Assembly: GCF_004364335.1 (NCBI RefSeq)
Contig: NZ_SOCR01000009.1
Coordinates: 128,611-192,610 of the forward strand
Source: Pseudomonas graminis
GTDB taxonomy: Bacteria > Pseudomonadota > Gammaproteobacteria > Pseudomonadales > Pseudomonadaceae
Length of the DNA: 64,000 bases
Direction of reading: 5' to 3'
Numbering within the stretch: the stretch's first letter is position 1; every line of letters starts with the position of its first letter. Positions 46,101 to 55,244 of this stretch are shown one piece after another. Under the pieces are notes generated by a model that saw nothing but the letters and a program-made list of their open reading frames with translations, had not been told where the DNA came from and did no database searches. The translations under genes were made by a program, and so were the position numbers.

Positions 46101-46592
46101 GATGAAATTGCGCAGGTCTTCGGGCTTGGCTTCGATCAGCTTGGAGATCATGCCCTGCTCGATGATCGAGTAGCTGCGCGGGCCCAGGCCGGTGCCGAGG
46201 AAGATGTCGGTGATGTCGCGGCGACGGCATTTGGTGCCGTTGAGGTAATAGCTGTTCTGGCTGTCGCGGGTGACTTTACGGCGAATGGAAATTTCTGCGT
46301 AGCTGGCGTATTCGCCGACGAGGGTGCCGTCAGAATTATCGAAGACCAGCTCGATGCTCGCCTGGCTCACCGGCTTGCGGCTGGTGGAGCCGTTGAAGAT
46401 GACGTCGGTCATCGACTCGCCGCGCAGGTTCTTGGCCGAGCTTTCGCCCATGACCCAGCGCACCGCGTCGATGATGTTGGACTTGCCGCATCCATTGGGG
46501 CCGACCACGGCCGCCATGTTGCTGGGGAAGTTCACCGTCGTCGGGTCGACGAACGATTTGAACCCGGCCAGCCTGATGCATTTGAGGCGCAT
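43104..46592 (-). CDS. smc: Chromosome segregation protein SMC
   Basis: 1162 aa. Walker A is GPNGCGKS at residues 31-38. Two long coiled coils rich in Glu, Gln, Arg and Leu flank a hinge near residues 510-640. The C-terminal signature LSGGEKALTAL and Walker B FCMLDEVDAPLDDANV complete the ATPase head. Together with ScpAB it compacts DNA. The start lies three bases behind the gntR stop, so both are probably cotranscribed. Confidence 0.97.
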   Translation of the reverse strand: MRLKCIRLAGFKSFVDPTTVNFPSNMAAVVGPNGCGKSNIIDAVRWVMGESSAKNLRGESMTDVIFNGSTSRKPVSQASIELVFDNSDGTLVGEYASYAEISIRRKVTRDSQNSYYLNGTKCRRRDITDIFLGTGLGPRSYSIIEQGMISKLIEAKPEDLRNFIEEAAGISKYKERRRDTENRIRRTHENLARLTDLRDELGRQLERLQRQAQAAEKYQEYKAEERQLKAQLSALRWQALNEQVAQRESVIGNQEVGFESLVADQRSADAAIERLRDGHHDLSERFNLVQGRFYSVGGDIARVEQSIQHGQQRLRQLQDDLREAERARLETESHLGHDRTLLATLGEELEMLEPEQEITLAAAEESAAALEDAETAMHGWQEQWDAFNLTSAEPRRQAEVQQSRIQQLETSLERLAERQRRLGEERQLLAADPEDAAILELSEDLAAREMAFEELTAEEEQLIERLEQLRVDLQQATQSQQQAQGDLQRLNGRLASLEALQQAALDPGTGTAEWLRDHQLSERPRLAEGLRVEAGWEMAVETVLGADLNAVLVDDFAGLDLAGFSQGDLRLVSPGADLTRIPGSLLDKVDTQVDLSHWLGQVKPVETLDDALALRGQLGAGESLISRDGYWVGRDFLRVRRASEAESGVLARGQELQRLEAEREEREATLAALDEQLLTQREQQRTQEDNREQLRRRLQDEARQQSELKAQLSATKAKVEQLTLRRTRLDEELTELAEQRAMEQETLGESRLQLQDALDSMALDTEQRELLLARRDSLRERLDRVRQEARQHKDHANQLAVRLGSLRAQHDSTRQALERLEMQSERLTEKREQLSLNLEEGAAPLEELRMKLEELLEKRMVVDEEMRTAKNALEDADRELREAEKRRNQAEQQSALLRGQLEQQRLEWQSLTVRRKTLQEQLHEDGYDLDGVLATLTADANEKAAEEELERIAARIQRLGAINLAAIDEYQQQSERKRYLDAQDADLVEALDTLENVIRKIDKETRNRFKETFDQINSGIQALFPKVFGGGSAYLELTGEDLLDTGVTIMARPPGKKNSTIHLLSGGEKALTALALVFAIFKLNPAPFCMLDEVDAPLDDANVGRYARLVKEMSQTVQFIYITHNKIAMEMADQLMGVTMHEPGCSRLVAVDVEEAMALVES

Positions 46593-46595
46593 GAA

Positions 46596-47255
46596 TCAGC
46601 TGGCCGCCAGGGCAGACAGCACCGATTGGCAACTGCGCTCGGCGTAGCGGGTGAGCACATCGCGGATGCGCGCCAGATCGCGCGCCACCACCGCTTCAAG
46701 CAATTGGCCGAAGAGGGTCAGGTATTCGCTCATTTCCGCTTGGCGTTGATCCAGGGCGAGGAAGTAGAAGCGGCTCATGGAGGGCTGCAGGTTCTCGACG
46801 GTCTCTTCCAGGTACGGATTGTTGGCGAACGGATAGGCCGCGCGCATCACGTTGAAGCTCTCTTCGACGAAGCCCTTGACGTCCTGGCGTTCGCAACTGG
46901 CGATGAGCCGCTGCTGAATCTGCTGGAATGCCGCCAGGTCGACCGGCTCCTTCCAGCTTCGCGCCACGGCCAGGCCGAGCAAGATGTACATCTCGCTCAT
47001 CAGAGCGCAGAGGCTGGTGATGTTGTGCGGGGTGAGGACCGACACCTGCGCGCCGCGACGGGGCAGGATCACGATCAGGTGGCGGCGTTCGAGGATCAGC
47101 AACGCCTCGCGCACCGAGCCCCGGCTTACGTTCAGCGCGGCCGTGACTTTCTGCTCCTGAATCCGCTCCCCTGGCTTGAGTTCGCCGCGGATGATGCGCT
47201 CGGCAAGGTGGTGAGCGATCTGCTCGGCGAGGCTGTCAGGTGCCTTGAACGTCAT
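46596..47255 (-). CDS. GntR-family regulator (FadR/FCD type), divergent from xdhA
   Basis: 219 aa. Winged helix-turn-helix at residues 10-75 (IIRGELKPGERIQEQKVTAALNVSRGSVREALLILE) and an all-helical FCD-like ligand domain (residues 80-219). It is divergent from xdhA across 318 bp, in which two TGAC-N6-GTCA sites lie, and directly precedes smc. Control of xanthine dehydrogenase by a purine-derived effector is an inference from this position. Confidence 0.88.
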   Translation of the reverse strand: MTFKAPDSLAEQIAHHLAERIIRGELKPGERIQEQKVTAALNVSRGSVREALLILERRHLIVILPRRGAQVSVLTPHNITSLCALMSEMYILLGLAVARSWKEPVDLAAFQQIQQRLIASCERQDVKGFVEESFNVMRAAYPFANNPYLEETVENLQPSMSRFYFLALDQRQAEMSEYLTLFGQLLEAVVARDLARIRDVLTRYAERSCQSVLSALAAS

Positions 47256-47341
47256 TTCTTACCTTCAACTTCTTGGGTCGCATACAAGCGGCGGAGTGTA
47301 TCGCACTGCACGTCTGTGGCGCAGGGCCATACTGTGGAAAC

Positions 47342-47357
47342 TGGCACGAATTAAGCA
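47342..47357 (+). promoter_or_regulatory. Weak sigma-54 promoter candidate upstream of xdhA
   Basis: TGGCACG followed at the right distance by GC (AAGCA instead of TTGCA) matches GG-N10-GC. The -12 element is imperfect. It is about 215 bp before the xdhA start. It would fit nitrogen control of purine use. Confidence 0.3.
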
Positions 47358-47447
47358 GAAATACGGACATGTTCTGATCACGCGCACACAGTCTTTAAAC
47401 ATCATGGTCAGGCGGGTTATCGGCAATTTCAGGAAATAATGAATTTC

Positions 47448-47487
47448 TTGACCTTTGAGTCAGATATTAATTGACCCAATAGTCAGA
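47448..47487. promoter_or_regulatory. Two copies of a TGAC-N6-GTCA operator before xdhA
   Basis: TTGACCTTTGAGTCAGA (47448-47464) and TTGACCCAATAGTCAGA (47471-47487) share 13 of 17 bases and are 23 bp apart, about two helical turns, so bound dimers would face the same side. A third copy stands before azgA (55245-55258). Confidence 0.65.
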
Positions 47488-47573
47488 GCTGATAGATTCA
47501 TCGACATGTTCGATGACCCATCCGCCGGCAGCAGTGACCAGTGCTTTTCAACGACAAGAACGAGGCGCGACCC

Positions 47574-49043
47574 GTGATCCAGTTTCTCCTGAACCAAGAG
47601 CTGAAAACCGAGCAGGCTCTGGACCCCAATGTGACGGTGCTCAACTACCTGCGCGAGCACCTGCACAAATCCGGCACTAAAGAAGGCTGCGCCAGCGGCG
47701 ATTGCGGCGCGTGCACCGTGGTCGTTGGCGAGCTGACCACCGACGCGGCGGGCCGGGAGCAGCTGAGTTATCGCAGCCTCAATTCCTGCCTGACCTTCGT
47801 GGCCTCGCTGCACGGCAAGCAATTGATCAGCGTTGAAGACCTCAAGCATCAGGGCCGCCTGCACAGCGTGCAGCAGGCAATGGTCGACTGCCATGGTTCC
47901 CAGTGCGGTTTCTGCACGCCGGGCTTTGTGATGTCGTTGTTCGCGCTGCAAAAGAACAGCGCCGAATCCGCCTCCTCTGAAACAAAACATGCCCAGGCCC
48001 ATGAAGCACTGGCCGGCAATCTGTGCCGCTGCACCGGTTATCGACCGATTCTTGCGGCAGCCGAGCAAAGCTGCGCCCAGCCGCAACCGGACCAGTTCGA
48101 TGCCCTGAAAGCACAGACCATCGCCCGCCTCAAGGCCATCGCACCGACGCAGACCGGCGAGCTGAACAGCGGCGACAAACGCTGCCTGGTGCCGCTGACC
48201 GTCGCCGATCTGGCTGATCTCTACGACGCCTATCCGCAAGCCCGACTCCTGGCCGGCGGCACTGACCTGGCCCTTGAAGTGACGCAATTCCATCGCCCGT
48301 TGCCGGTGATGATCTACGTCGGCAACGTCGCGGCGATGAAGAAGATCGAGCATTTCGAAGACCGCATCGAGATCGGCGCGGCCACGGCCCTCACCGATTG
48401 CTACGAAGCACTGAGCCGCGAGTACCCGGATTTCGGTGAATTGTTGCACCGTTTTGCATCGCTGCAGATCCGCAATCAGGGCACCCTTGGCGGCAACATC
48501 GGCAACGCCTCGCCGATTGGCGACTCCCCGCCCCTGCTGATCGCCCTGGGCGCGGAGATCGTGCTGCGCAAGGGCGAGCAGACCCGCACCCTGGCGCTGG
48601 AGGATTACTTCATTGATTACCGGGTGACGGTGCGTCAGGAAAGCGAGTTCATCGAGCGCATCATCGTGCCCCGCGCCAACGCCCGGCAGACGTTTCGCGC
48701 CTACAAGGTTTCAAAGCGGCTGGACGACGACATCTCGGCGGTGTGCGCCGCGTTCCGCGTACACATCGAAAACGGCGCCATCGTCGACGCCCGCGCAGCC
48801 TTCGGCGGCATGGCGGCGATCCCCAAACGTGCGGCCCATTGCGAGCAGGCGCTGATCGGCCAGCCGTGGACATCCGCCACTATCGAGCGCGCCTGCGCCG
48901 CACTGGCCGAAGATTTCACGCCGCTGACGGACTTTCGCGCGAGCAAGGAATACCGCCTGCTCAGCGCGCAGAACCTGCTGCGCAAATACTTCATTGAAGT
49001 GCAAACGCCTCACATCCAGACGCGGGTGACAGCTTATGTCTAA
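47574..49043 (+). CDS. xdhA: Xanthine dehydrogenase small subunit (2Fe-2S and FAD)
   Basis: 489 aa. I choose GTG 47574 because GAGG precedes it; an in-frame GTG at 47541 would add 11 residues. The plant-type 2Fe-2S cluster is bound by Cys39, Cys44, Cys47 (CASGDCGAC) and one near residue 69; the second by CGFC and CRC (GNLCRCTGYRP). The FAD domain starts near residue 200 (LLAGGTDLALEV and QIRNQGTLGGNIGNASPIGD). Oxidises hypoxanthine and xanthine to urate together with XdhB. Overlaps xdhB by eight bases. Confidence 0.96.
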   Translation: MIQFLLNQELKTEQALDPNVTVLNYLREHLHKSGTKEGCASGDCGACTVVVGELTTDAAGREQLSYRSLNSCLTFVASLHGKQLISVEDLKHQGRLHSVQQAMVDCHGSQCGFCTPGFVMSLFALQKNSAESASSETKHAQAHEALAGNLCRCTGYRPILAAAEQSCAQPQPDQFDALKAQTIARLKAIAPTQTGELNSGDKRCLVPLTVADLADLYDAYPQARLLAGGTDLALEVTQFHRPLPVMIYVGNVAAMKKIEHFEDRIEIGAATALTDCYEALSREYPDFGELLHRFASLQIRNQGTLGGNIGNASPIGDSPPLLIALGAEIVLRKGEQTRTLALEDYFIDYRVTVRQESEFIERIIVPRANARQTFRAYKVSKRLDDDISAVCAAFRVHIENGAIVDARAAFGGMAAIPKRAAHCEQALIGQPWTSATIERACAALAEDFTPLTDFRASKEYRLLSAQNLLRKYFIEVQTPHIQTRVTAYV

Positions 49044-51444
49044 TCATCATTCAGCCAGGTCCCAGGAAGAGATGGTCGCCCTGTTTCAACAGGACCTGAC
49101 CACCGGTGTCGGCCGCAGCGTCAAGCACGACAGCGCCGACAAGCACGTCTCCGGCGAAGCGATCTACATCGACGACCGTCTTGAATTCCCCAATCAGTTG
49201 CACGTGTATGCACGATTGTCCGACCGTGCCCACGCGCGCATCGTCCGCGTCGATGTGTCGCCCTGCTACGCCTTCGACGGCGTGCGCATTGCCATCACCC
49301 ACGAAGACATTCCGGGCCTCAAGGACATCGGCCCGCTGCTGCCCGGCGACCCGTTGCTGGCCATCAACAAGGTCGAGTTCGTCGGTCAGCCGGTGATTGC
49401 CGTGGCCGCCCGGGATCTGGAAACCGCGCGCAAGGCAGCGATGGCCGCGATCATCGAATACGAAGACCTTGAGCCCGTGCTCGACGTCGTCCAGGCCTAC
49501 CGCAACAAACACTTCGTGCTCGACAGCCACACCCACCAGCGCGGTGATTCGGCGACGGCGCTGGCGTCCGCCACCCACCGTATTCAAGGCACGCTGCACA
49601 TTGGCGGTCAGGAACACTTCTATCTGGAGACGCAGATTTCGTCGGTGATGCCCACCGAAGACGGCGGCATGATCGTCTATTGCTCGACGCAGAACCCGAC
49701 CGAGGTGCAGAAGCTCGTCGCCGAAGTGCTGGACGTGTCGATGAACAAGATCGTCGTCGACATGCGCCGCATGGGCGGCGGCTTCGGCGGCAAGGAAACC
49801 CAGGCGGCGAGCCCCGCGTGCCTGTGTGCGGTGGTGGCGCGCCTGACCGGCCAGCCGACCAAGATGCGCCTGCCGCGCATGGAAGACATGATGATGACCG
49901 GCAAGCGCCACCCGTTTTACGTCGAGTACGACCTGGGCTTCGACAACGACGGGCGCTTGCACGGCATTCAGCTGGAGCTGGCGGGCAACTGTGGTTATTC
50001 GCCTGACCTGTCGGCGTCCATCGTCGACCGGGCGATGTTTCACGCCGACAATTCCTATTACCTGGGCGACGCCACGATCAATGGCCATCGCTGCAAGACC
50101 AACACTGCGTCGAACACGGCGTATCGCGGCTTTGGTGGCCCCCAAGGGATGGTCGCCATCGAGGAAGTGATGGACGCCATCGCCCGGCATCTGGGCAAGG
50201 ACCCGCTGGCGGTGCGCAAGGCCAACTACTACGGCAAGACCGAGCGCAACGTCACGCACTACTACCAGACCGTCGAGCACAACATGCTCGAAGAAATGAC
50301 TGCCGAACTGGAAGCAAGCAGTGATTACGCCGAGCGGCGCAAGGCGATCACGGCCTACAACGCCCACAGCCCGATTCTGAAGAAAGGCCTGGCGCTGACC
50401 CCGGTGAAATTCGGCATTTCCTTCACCGCCAGCTTCCTCAATCAGGCTGGCGCGCTGATCCACATTTACACCGACGGCAGCATTCATCTCAATCACGGCG
50501 GCACCGAGATGGGCCAGGGTTTGAACGTCAAGGTGGCGCAGGTGGTGGCCGAGGTGTTTCAGGTCGACATTGATCGCGTGCAGATCACCGCGACCAACAC
50601 TGACAAGGTGCCAAACACGTCACCGACGGCGGCCTCCAGCGGCGCGGACCTTAACGGTAAGGCTGCGCAGAATGCAGCGGAAATCCTCAAGCAGCGGCTG
50701 GTGGAGTTCGCGGCGAAGCATTACCAGTGCGACGAGTCGCGGGTCGAGTTTCGCAACGGCCATGTGCGCGTCGGCGAACAGGTCATCAGCTTCGATACCC
50801 TCGCGCAGCAGGCGTGGATGGGTCAGGTGTCGCTGTCGAGTACCGGCTATTACAAGACGCCGAAGATTTTCTACGACCGCAGCCAGGCGCGTGGCCGGCC
50901 GTTCTATTACTTTGCCTTCGGCGCGGCGTGCACCGAGGTGCTGGTCGACACCCTGACCGGTGAATACAAAATGCTGCGCACGGACATCCTTCATGACGTC
51001 GGCGCCTCGCTGAACCCGGCCATCGACATCGGCCAGGTCGAGGGCGGCTACATTCAAGGGATGGGCTGGCTGACGACCGAGGAACTGGTCTGGAACGACA
51101 AGGGCAAGCTGATGACCAACGGCCCGGCCGGCTACAAGATTCCCGCCGTGGCCGACATGCCGGCGGACCTGCGAGTGAAGCTGGTGGAGAACCGCAAGAA
51201 CCCGGAAGACACGGTGTTCCATTCCAAAGCCGTGGGCGAGCCGCCGTTCATGCTGGGCATCGCCGCGTGGTGCGCGATCAAGGACGCCGTGGCGAGTCTG
51301 GGCGATTACAAGCATCAACCGAAGATCGACGCGCCGGCCACCCCGGAGCGGGTGTTGTGGGGGTGTGAGCAGATGCGGGCTTTGCGGGCTGCGAGGCCGG
51401 AAGCGGAAGGTGTCGCCCATGAGTTGACGGTTTCCTCGGTTTGA
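49036..51444 (+). CDS. xdhB: Xanthine dehydrogenase molybdopterin-binding subunit
   Basis: 802 aa. Molybdenum cofactor motifs: GGGFGGKE, AYRGFGGPQG, GGTEMGQGLNVK and TSPTAASSGADLNG. The catalytic base is the Glu in KAVGEPPFMLG near the C-terminus. Full length. ATG 49036 lies within the last codons of xdhA. Confidence 0.97.
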   Translation: MSNHHSARSQEEMVALFQQDLTTGVGRSVKHDSADKHVSGEAIYIDDRLEFPNQLHVYARLSDRAHARIVRVDVSPCYAFDGVRIAITHEDIPGLKDIGPLLPGDPLLAINKVEFVGQPVIAVAARDLETARKAAMAAIIEYEDLEPVLDVVQAYRNKHFVLDSHTHQRGDSATALASATHRIQGTLHIGGQEHFYLETQISSVMPTEDGGMIVYCSTQNPTEVQKLVAEVLDVSMNKIVVDMRRMGGGFGGKETQAASPACLCAVVARLTGQPTKMRLPRMEDMMMTGKRHPFYVEYDLGFDNDGRLHGIQLELAGNCGYSPDLSASIVDRAMFHADNSYYLGDATINGHRCKTNTASNTAYRGFGGPQGMVAIEEVMDAIARHLGKDPLAVRKANYYGKTERNVTHYYQTVEHNMLEEMTAELEASSDYAERRKAITAYNAHSPILKKGLALTPVKFGISFTASFLNQAGALIHIYTDGSIHLNHGGTEMGQGLNVKVAQVVAEVFQVDIDRVQITATNTDKVPNTSPTAASSGADLNGKAAQNAAEILKQRLVEFAAKHYQCDESRVEFRNGHVRVGEQVISFDTLAQQAWMGQVSLSSTGYYKTPKIFYDRSQARGRPFYYFAFGAACTEVLVDTLTGEYKMLRTDILHDVGASLNPAIDIGQVEGGYIQGMGWLTTEELVWNDKGKLMTNGPAGYKIPAVADMPADLRVKLVENRKNPEDTVFHSKAVGEPPFMLGIAAWCAIKDAVASLGDYKHQPKIDAPATPERVLWGCEQMRALRAARPEAEGVAHELTVSSV

Positions 51445-51467
51445 TTTTCGTCGGCGCAGATGACGCC

Positions 51468-51555
51468 TTCGCGGGCAAGGTGGAGCGCCACCCCGGTCGC
51501 TCCTACAGTCGGAATGCGGTTCTCTGTAGGAGCGCGCTTGCCCGCGATGAGGCCA
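51468..51555. repeat. REP doublet, class A, inside the xdh operon
   Basis: The right element is intact (GAGCGCGCTTGCCCGCG). The left one carries an 18-bp insertion (GTGGAGCGCCACCCCGGT) in its loop-side arm. It separates xdhB and xdhC. Confidence 0.85.
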
Positions 51556-51605
51556 GCACAGACACCACAGATTTTGATCGTCGCAACAACGATCAGGAGA
51601 CACAC

Positions 51606-52445
51606 ATGAATAACTGGATCAGCGCACTCGCCGATTTGCAGCACCAGGGCGAGGCCTGCGTGCTGGTGACCATCATCGAGGAGCGTGGCTCGACGCCGCG
51701 CAATGCCGGCTCGAAAATGGTCGTCAGCGCCGGGCGGATCTTCGACACCATCGGCGGCGGTCACTTGGAATACAAAGCCATGGAAATTGCCCGGGAGATG
51801 CTCGCCAGTGGCAGCCAGCAAACCCGTCTGGAGCGCTTCAGCCTCGGCGCCAGCCTGGGCCAGTGCTGCGGCGGCGTGAACGTGCTGCTGTTCGAACCCA
51901 TGGGCCAGCCCCAGGCGCACATTGCCGTTTTCGGCGCCGGCCACGTCGGTCGGGCGCTGGTGCCGTTGCTCGCCAGCCTGCCCTGCCGCGTACGCTGGAT
52001 CGATTCCCGCGAAGCGGAATTTCCCGCGCACTTGCCGGAAGGCGTGACGCAGATCCTCAGCGAGGACGTCATCGAGGAAGTCGACAACCTCCCCGCCGGC
52101 AGCTATTGCATCGTCATGACCCACAATCATCAGCTGGACCTGGAACTCGCCGCCGCCATTCTCAAACGCGGCGACTTCAGCTATTTCGGCCTGATCGGCT
52201 CGAAAACCAAGCGCGTGAAGTTCGAGCATCGCCTGCGAGACCGCGGCTTCGACGCCGCACTGTTGCAGCGCATGCGTTGCCCGATGGGCCTGACCGAGGT
52301 CAAAGGCAAACTGCCCATGGAAATCGCCGTGTCCATCGCCGGCGAAGTGATCGCCACCTACAACGCTCATTTCGGCGAACAAAGCACCACCGCCGAACCT
52401 GTCGCCAAGCTGCTGCCGGTGTCCCGCCGCAGCCAGGCCCAATGA
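51606..52445 (+). CDS. xdhC: Xanthine dehydrogenase accessory protein XdhC
   Basis: 279 aa from ATG 51606, with AGGAG upstream. The N-terminal XdhC domain (ERGSTPRNAGSKMVV, GGGHLEYKA, QCCGG) is followed by a Rossmann-like domain (AVFGAGHVGRALVPLL). It inserts the sulfurated molybdenum cofactor into XdhB. The frame stays open upstream through the REP doublet, which I do not count as coding. Confidence 0.95.
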   Translation: MNNWISALADLQHQGEACVLVTIIEERGSTPRNAGSKMVVSAGRIFDTIGGGHLEYKAMEIAREMLASGSQQTRLERFSLGASLGQCCGGVNVLLFEPMGQPQAHIAVFGAGHVGRALVPLLASLPCRVRWIDSREAEFPAHLPEGVTQILSEDVIEEVDNLPAGSYCIVMTHNHQLDLELAAAILKRGDFSYFGLIGSKTKRVKFEHRLRDRGFDAALLQRMRCPMGLTEVKGKLPMEIAVSIAGEVIATYNAHFGEQSTTAEPVAKLLPVSRRSQAQ

Positions 52446-52469
52446 ATCCCGGAAGAACGATCAACTGAC

Positions 52470-53786
52470 ATGAACCCTGATATCAGCGCCACCCGAAAAG
52501 CCTACCGCGCCGCCATCATCCACAGCATCGCCGACCCTGCCCAAGTGGCCGTGGAAGCGTCGTACGAGTATTTCGAAGACGGCCTGATGCTGGTCGAAAA
52601 CGGCAAGATCCTCGCCCTCGGCAACGCTGAAGACCTGCTCGGCACACTTGCTGACGACGTCGAAATCGTCAGCTATCAAGACGCGCTGATCACCGCCGGT
52701 TTCATCGACACCCACATCCATTTGCCGCAGACCGGGATGGTCGGGTCCTACGGCGAGCAGTTGCTCGACTGGCTGAATACTTACGTGTTCCCCTGCGAGA
52801 AGCAGTTTGAAGACCCCGAGCATTCGGCGCAGGTGGCTGACATCTTTCTCAAGGAATTGCTGCGCAACGGCACCACCTCCGCGCTGGTGTTCGGCAGTCG
52901 GCACAAGGAGTCGGTGGAAGCGCTGTTCAGTGCCGCCGAGAAGCTCAATCTGCGCCTGATCGCCGGCAAGGTGATGATGGACCGCAATGCGCCGGATTAT
53001 CTGGTGGACACCGCCGAATCCAGCTACGTCGACAGCAAGGCGCTGATCGAGCGCTGGCACGGCAAGGGCCGTTTGCATTACGCCGTGACCCCACGTTTCG
53101 CGCCGACCAGCACGCCTGAACAATTGACCCTCGCCGGCCAGTTGCTGACCGAATACCCCGACCTGTACATGCAGACCCACATCAGTGAAAACCTGAAGGA
53201 AGTCGAATGGGTCAAGGCGCTGTTCCCGGAGCGCAAGAATTACCTGGACGTGTACGACCATTTCAACCTGCTCGGCGAGCGCTCGGTGTTCGCCCATGGC
53301 GTGCACCTGTGCGACCAAGAGTGTGAGCGCCTGGCGGAAACCGGGTCAGCGATTGCTTTCTGCCCGACGTCCAATTTTTTCCTCGGCAGTGGGCTGTTCA
53401 ACTTGCCGATGGCGGAAAAGCATAAGGTCAATGTCGGCCTGGGCACCGATGTCGGCGCCGGGACGAGCTTCTCGCTGCTGCACACGCTGAACGAGGCGTA
53501 CAAGGTCATGCAGCTGCAAGGCGCCAAACTGAGCCCGTTCAAATCGCTGTACCTGGCGACACTGGGCGGCGCACGGGCGCTACGGCTGGAAGACAAGATC
53601 GGCAACCTGCAGCCGGGCAGCGAGGCAGACTTCGTGGTGCTGGATTTCAACGCCACGCCGCTGCTGTCCTACCGCATGAGCCAGGCGACGAGCATCGAAG
53701 AGCAGTTGTTTGTGTTGATGACCCTGGGGGATGACCGAACGGTCAGCGAAACGTATGCGGCGGGGGCGTTGGTGCATAAGCGCTAA
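52470..53786 (+). CDS. guaD: Guanine deaminase
   Basis: 438 aa, amidohydrolase family. Metal ligands are in FIDTHIHLPQ (His-x-His), the histidine of MQTHISEN, HGVHL and LGTDVGAGTS. PCEKQFEDPEH is typical of guanine deaminases. It produces xanthine for XdhAB and is 24 bp behind xdhC, so it belongs to the same operon. Confidence 0.95.
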   Translation: MNPDISATRKAYRAAIIHSIADPAQVAVEASYEYFEDGLMLVENGKILALGNAEDLLGTLADDVEIVSYQDALITAGFIDTHIHLPQTGMVGSYGEQLLDWLNTYVFPCEKQFEDPEHSAQVADIFLKELLRNGTTSALVFGSRHKESVEALFSAAEKLNLRLIAGKVMMDRNAPDYLVDTAESSYVDSKALIERWHGKGRLHYAVTPRFAPTSTPEQLTLAGQLLTEYPDLYMQTHISENLKEVEWVKALFPERKNYLDVYDHFNLLGERSVFAHGVHLCDQECERLAETGSAIAFCPTSNFFLGSGLFNLPMAEKHKVNVGLGTDVGAGTSFSLLHTLNEAYKVMQLQGAKLSPFKSLYLATLGGARALRLEDKIGNLQPGSEADFVVLDFNATPLLSYRMSQATSIEEQLFVLMTLGDDRTVSETYAAGALVHKR

Positions 53787-53838
53787 AAACAATGGAGTGT
53801 CCGCAGGTTTGTTTCGGACTCGCCCTCACAAACGCCGC

Positions 53839-54250
53839 ACTGCAGGAGCGCACTGCCCCCGAATGCGGTGGGTCAGCAATATATAGGCTGGCTGAAATAA
53901 CGCGTTCGAAAATGATGTGCTTGACGCCGGTGAGGTTTACGCCGCGCGCTGCACGGCTAACTGCAGGCATCACACCGCCGTGCTGAGCCCTGCTTTCGTT
54001 AGCACGCTCGCAGGTATTCGGTCGGACCGGTAATTCCCCATCCCCACCGAACGTTGTAGGAGCGCGCTTGCCCGCGAATGCGGTGGGTCAGCAACATATA
54101 GGCTGGCTGAAATGACGCGTTCGCGGGCAAGCGCGCTCCTACAGGTGCTGCGCTCGCCGAAAATGAAGTGCTTGACCCCGGTGAGGTGTACGCCGCGCGC
54201 TGCACGGCTTACTGCAGGCATCAAACCGCGGTGCTGCGCCCTGCCTTTTT
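53839..54250. repeat. Direct duplication of a REP doublet plus the 3' end of the gntR gene
   Basis: Copy 1 (about 53839-53998) and copy 2 (about 54053-54250) are similar over their whole length. Copy 2 holds an intact class A doublet (54055-54143) and the last codons and stop of the gntR gene. Copy 1 has lost 37 bp including the second REP arm, and its counterpart of the gntR end is mutated. The offset is 214 bp before and 251 bp after the deletion. Confidence 0.8.
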
Positions 54251-54985
54251 CTTCGGCAGCATCAGGTGCGAGAACACGGCGTGGAGGTCGTCGGAGGCGC
54301 TGTCTTCGTCGAGGTTGAGCTTGCTGTCGATGTGATCCATGTGATGCATCATCAGGCTCACCGCCAACGTTGCGTCGCGGGCTTCGATGGCGTCGATCAG
54401 CTGGGTGTGTTCATCGTAGGAGCAGTGCGAGCGGTTGCCGCTTTCGTACTGGGCGATGATCAGCGAGGTCTGCGAGACCAGACTGCGCTGAAAGCTGATC
54501 AGCGGCGCGTTTTTCGCCGCTTCCGCCAGTTTCAGGTGGAATTCCCCCGACAGGCGAATGCCCGCCCCGCGATCCCCTTTCGAAAAACTGTCGCGCTCGT
54601 CGCTGACCATCTGGCGCAGCTCGCTGAGCTGTTCCGCCGTGGCGTGCTCAACCGCCAGTTCAGTGATCGCTTTCTCCACCAGACGCCGGGCGAAGAACAC
54701 CTGTCGTGCCTCTTCGACGCTCGGGCTGGCCACCACCGCGCCACGGTTCGGGCGCAGCAGCACCACGCCTTCGTGGCCCAGGCGCGAGAGTGCGCGACGA
54801 ATGATGGTGCGGCTGACGCCGAAGATTTCACCGAGGGCTTCTTCACTCAGCTTGGTGCCGGGCGCCAGACGCTGCTCGAGAATCGCCTCGAAAATGTGCG
54901 CGTAGACGATATCGTCCTGGGTGCCGCTGCGGCCGGATTTGGCCGCGCGTGAGTGTTTCTTGAGAGGTTGCAACTGATCGTTCAT
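54221..54985 (-). CDS. GntR-family regulator (FCD type) of the urate/allantoin genes
   Basis: 254 aa from ATG 54985 (MNDQLQPLKK). Winged helix-turn-helix at about residues 25-95 (LAPGTKLSEEALGEIFGVSRTIIRRALSRLGHEG) and an FCD ligand domain with metal-binding-type His residues (FHLKLAEAA; DEHTQLIDAI; MMHHMDHID). It is divergent from azgA. TTGTACACAG lies over its own probable promoter, and TTGTATACAA or a close variant stands before azgA, hiuH and puuE. I infer that it represses these and itself until a purine intermediate binds. Confidence 0.88.
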   Translation of the reverse strand: MNDQLQPLKKHSRAAKSGRSGTQDDIVYAHIFEAILEQRLAPGTKLSEEALGEIFGVSRTIIRRALSRLGHEGVVLLRPNRGAVVASPSVEEARQVFFARRLVEKAITELAVEHATAEQLSELRQMVSDERDSFSKGDRGAGIRLSGEFHLKLAEAAKNAPLISFQRSLVSQTSLIIAQYESGNRSHCSYDEHTQLIDAIEARDATLAVSLMMHHMDHIDSKLNLDEDSASDDLHAVFSHLMLPKKKAGRSTAV

Positions 54986-55104
54986 GGGCACTCGTGGTAA
55001 CAGAATCCGGCGCGGGGCCTTGCCGTGATCAGGGCGGGTACGACCACTGTTGGAGCAACCAATAGCAGATATCCCGGCAAAGTCACAGTAAAAGTAATGG
55101 CGCA

Positions 55105-55114
55105 TTGTACACAG
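55105..55114 (-). promoter_or_regulatory. Operator candidate in the gntR promoter
   Basis: TTGTACACAG matches TTGTATACAA in eight of ten positions. Read on the minus strand it overlaps a -10-like TACAAT (55109-55104) about 120 bp before the gntR start, which suggests autoregulation. Confidence 0.5.
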
Positions 55115-55199
55115 CCGGCCAAGTCTGCACAGGTCCCGAAATGACGGGGCGTTATGCACACAATCCGCTAAATACTACGCACAGGATCGAAAACATTAT

Positions 55200-55227
55200 T
55201 TGCATTATTTGTATACAAAAGCATAAT
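55200..55227 (+). promoter_or_regulatory. azgA promoter with TTGTATACAA operator in the spacer
   Basis: -35 TTGCAT (55200-55205) and -10 CATAAT (55222-55227) are 16 bp apart. The palindrome TTGTATACAA fills 55209-55218 between them. A repressor bound there would exclude RNA polymerase. Confidence 0.6.
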
Positions 55228-55244
55228 CCCTTCGTGCACGTTTC

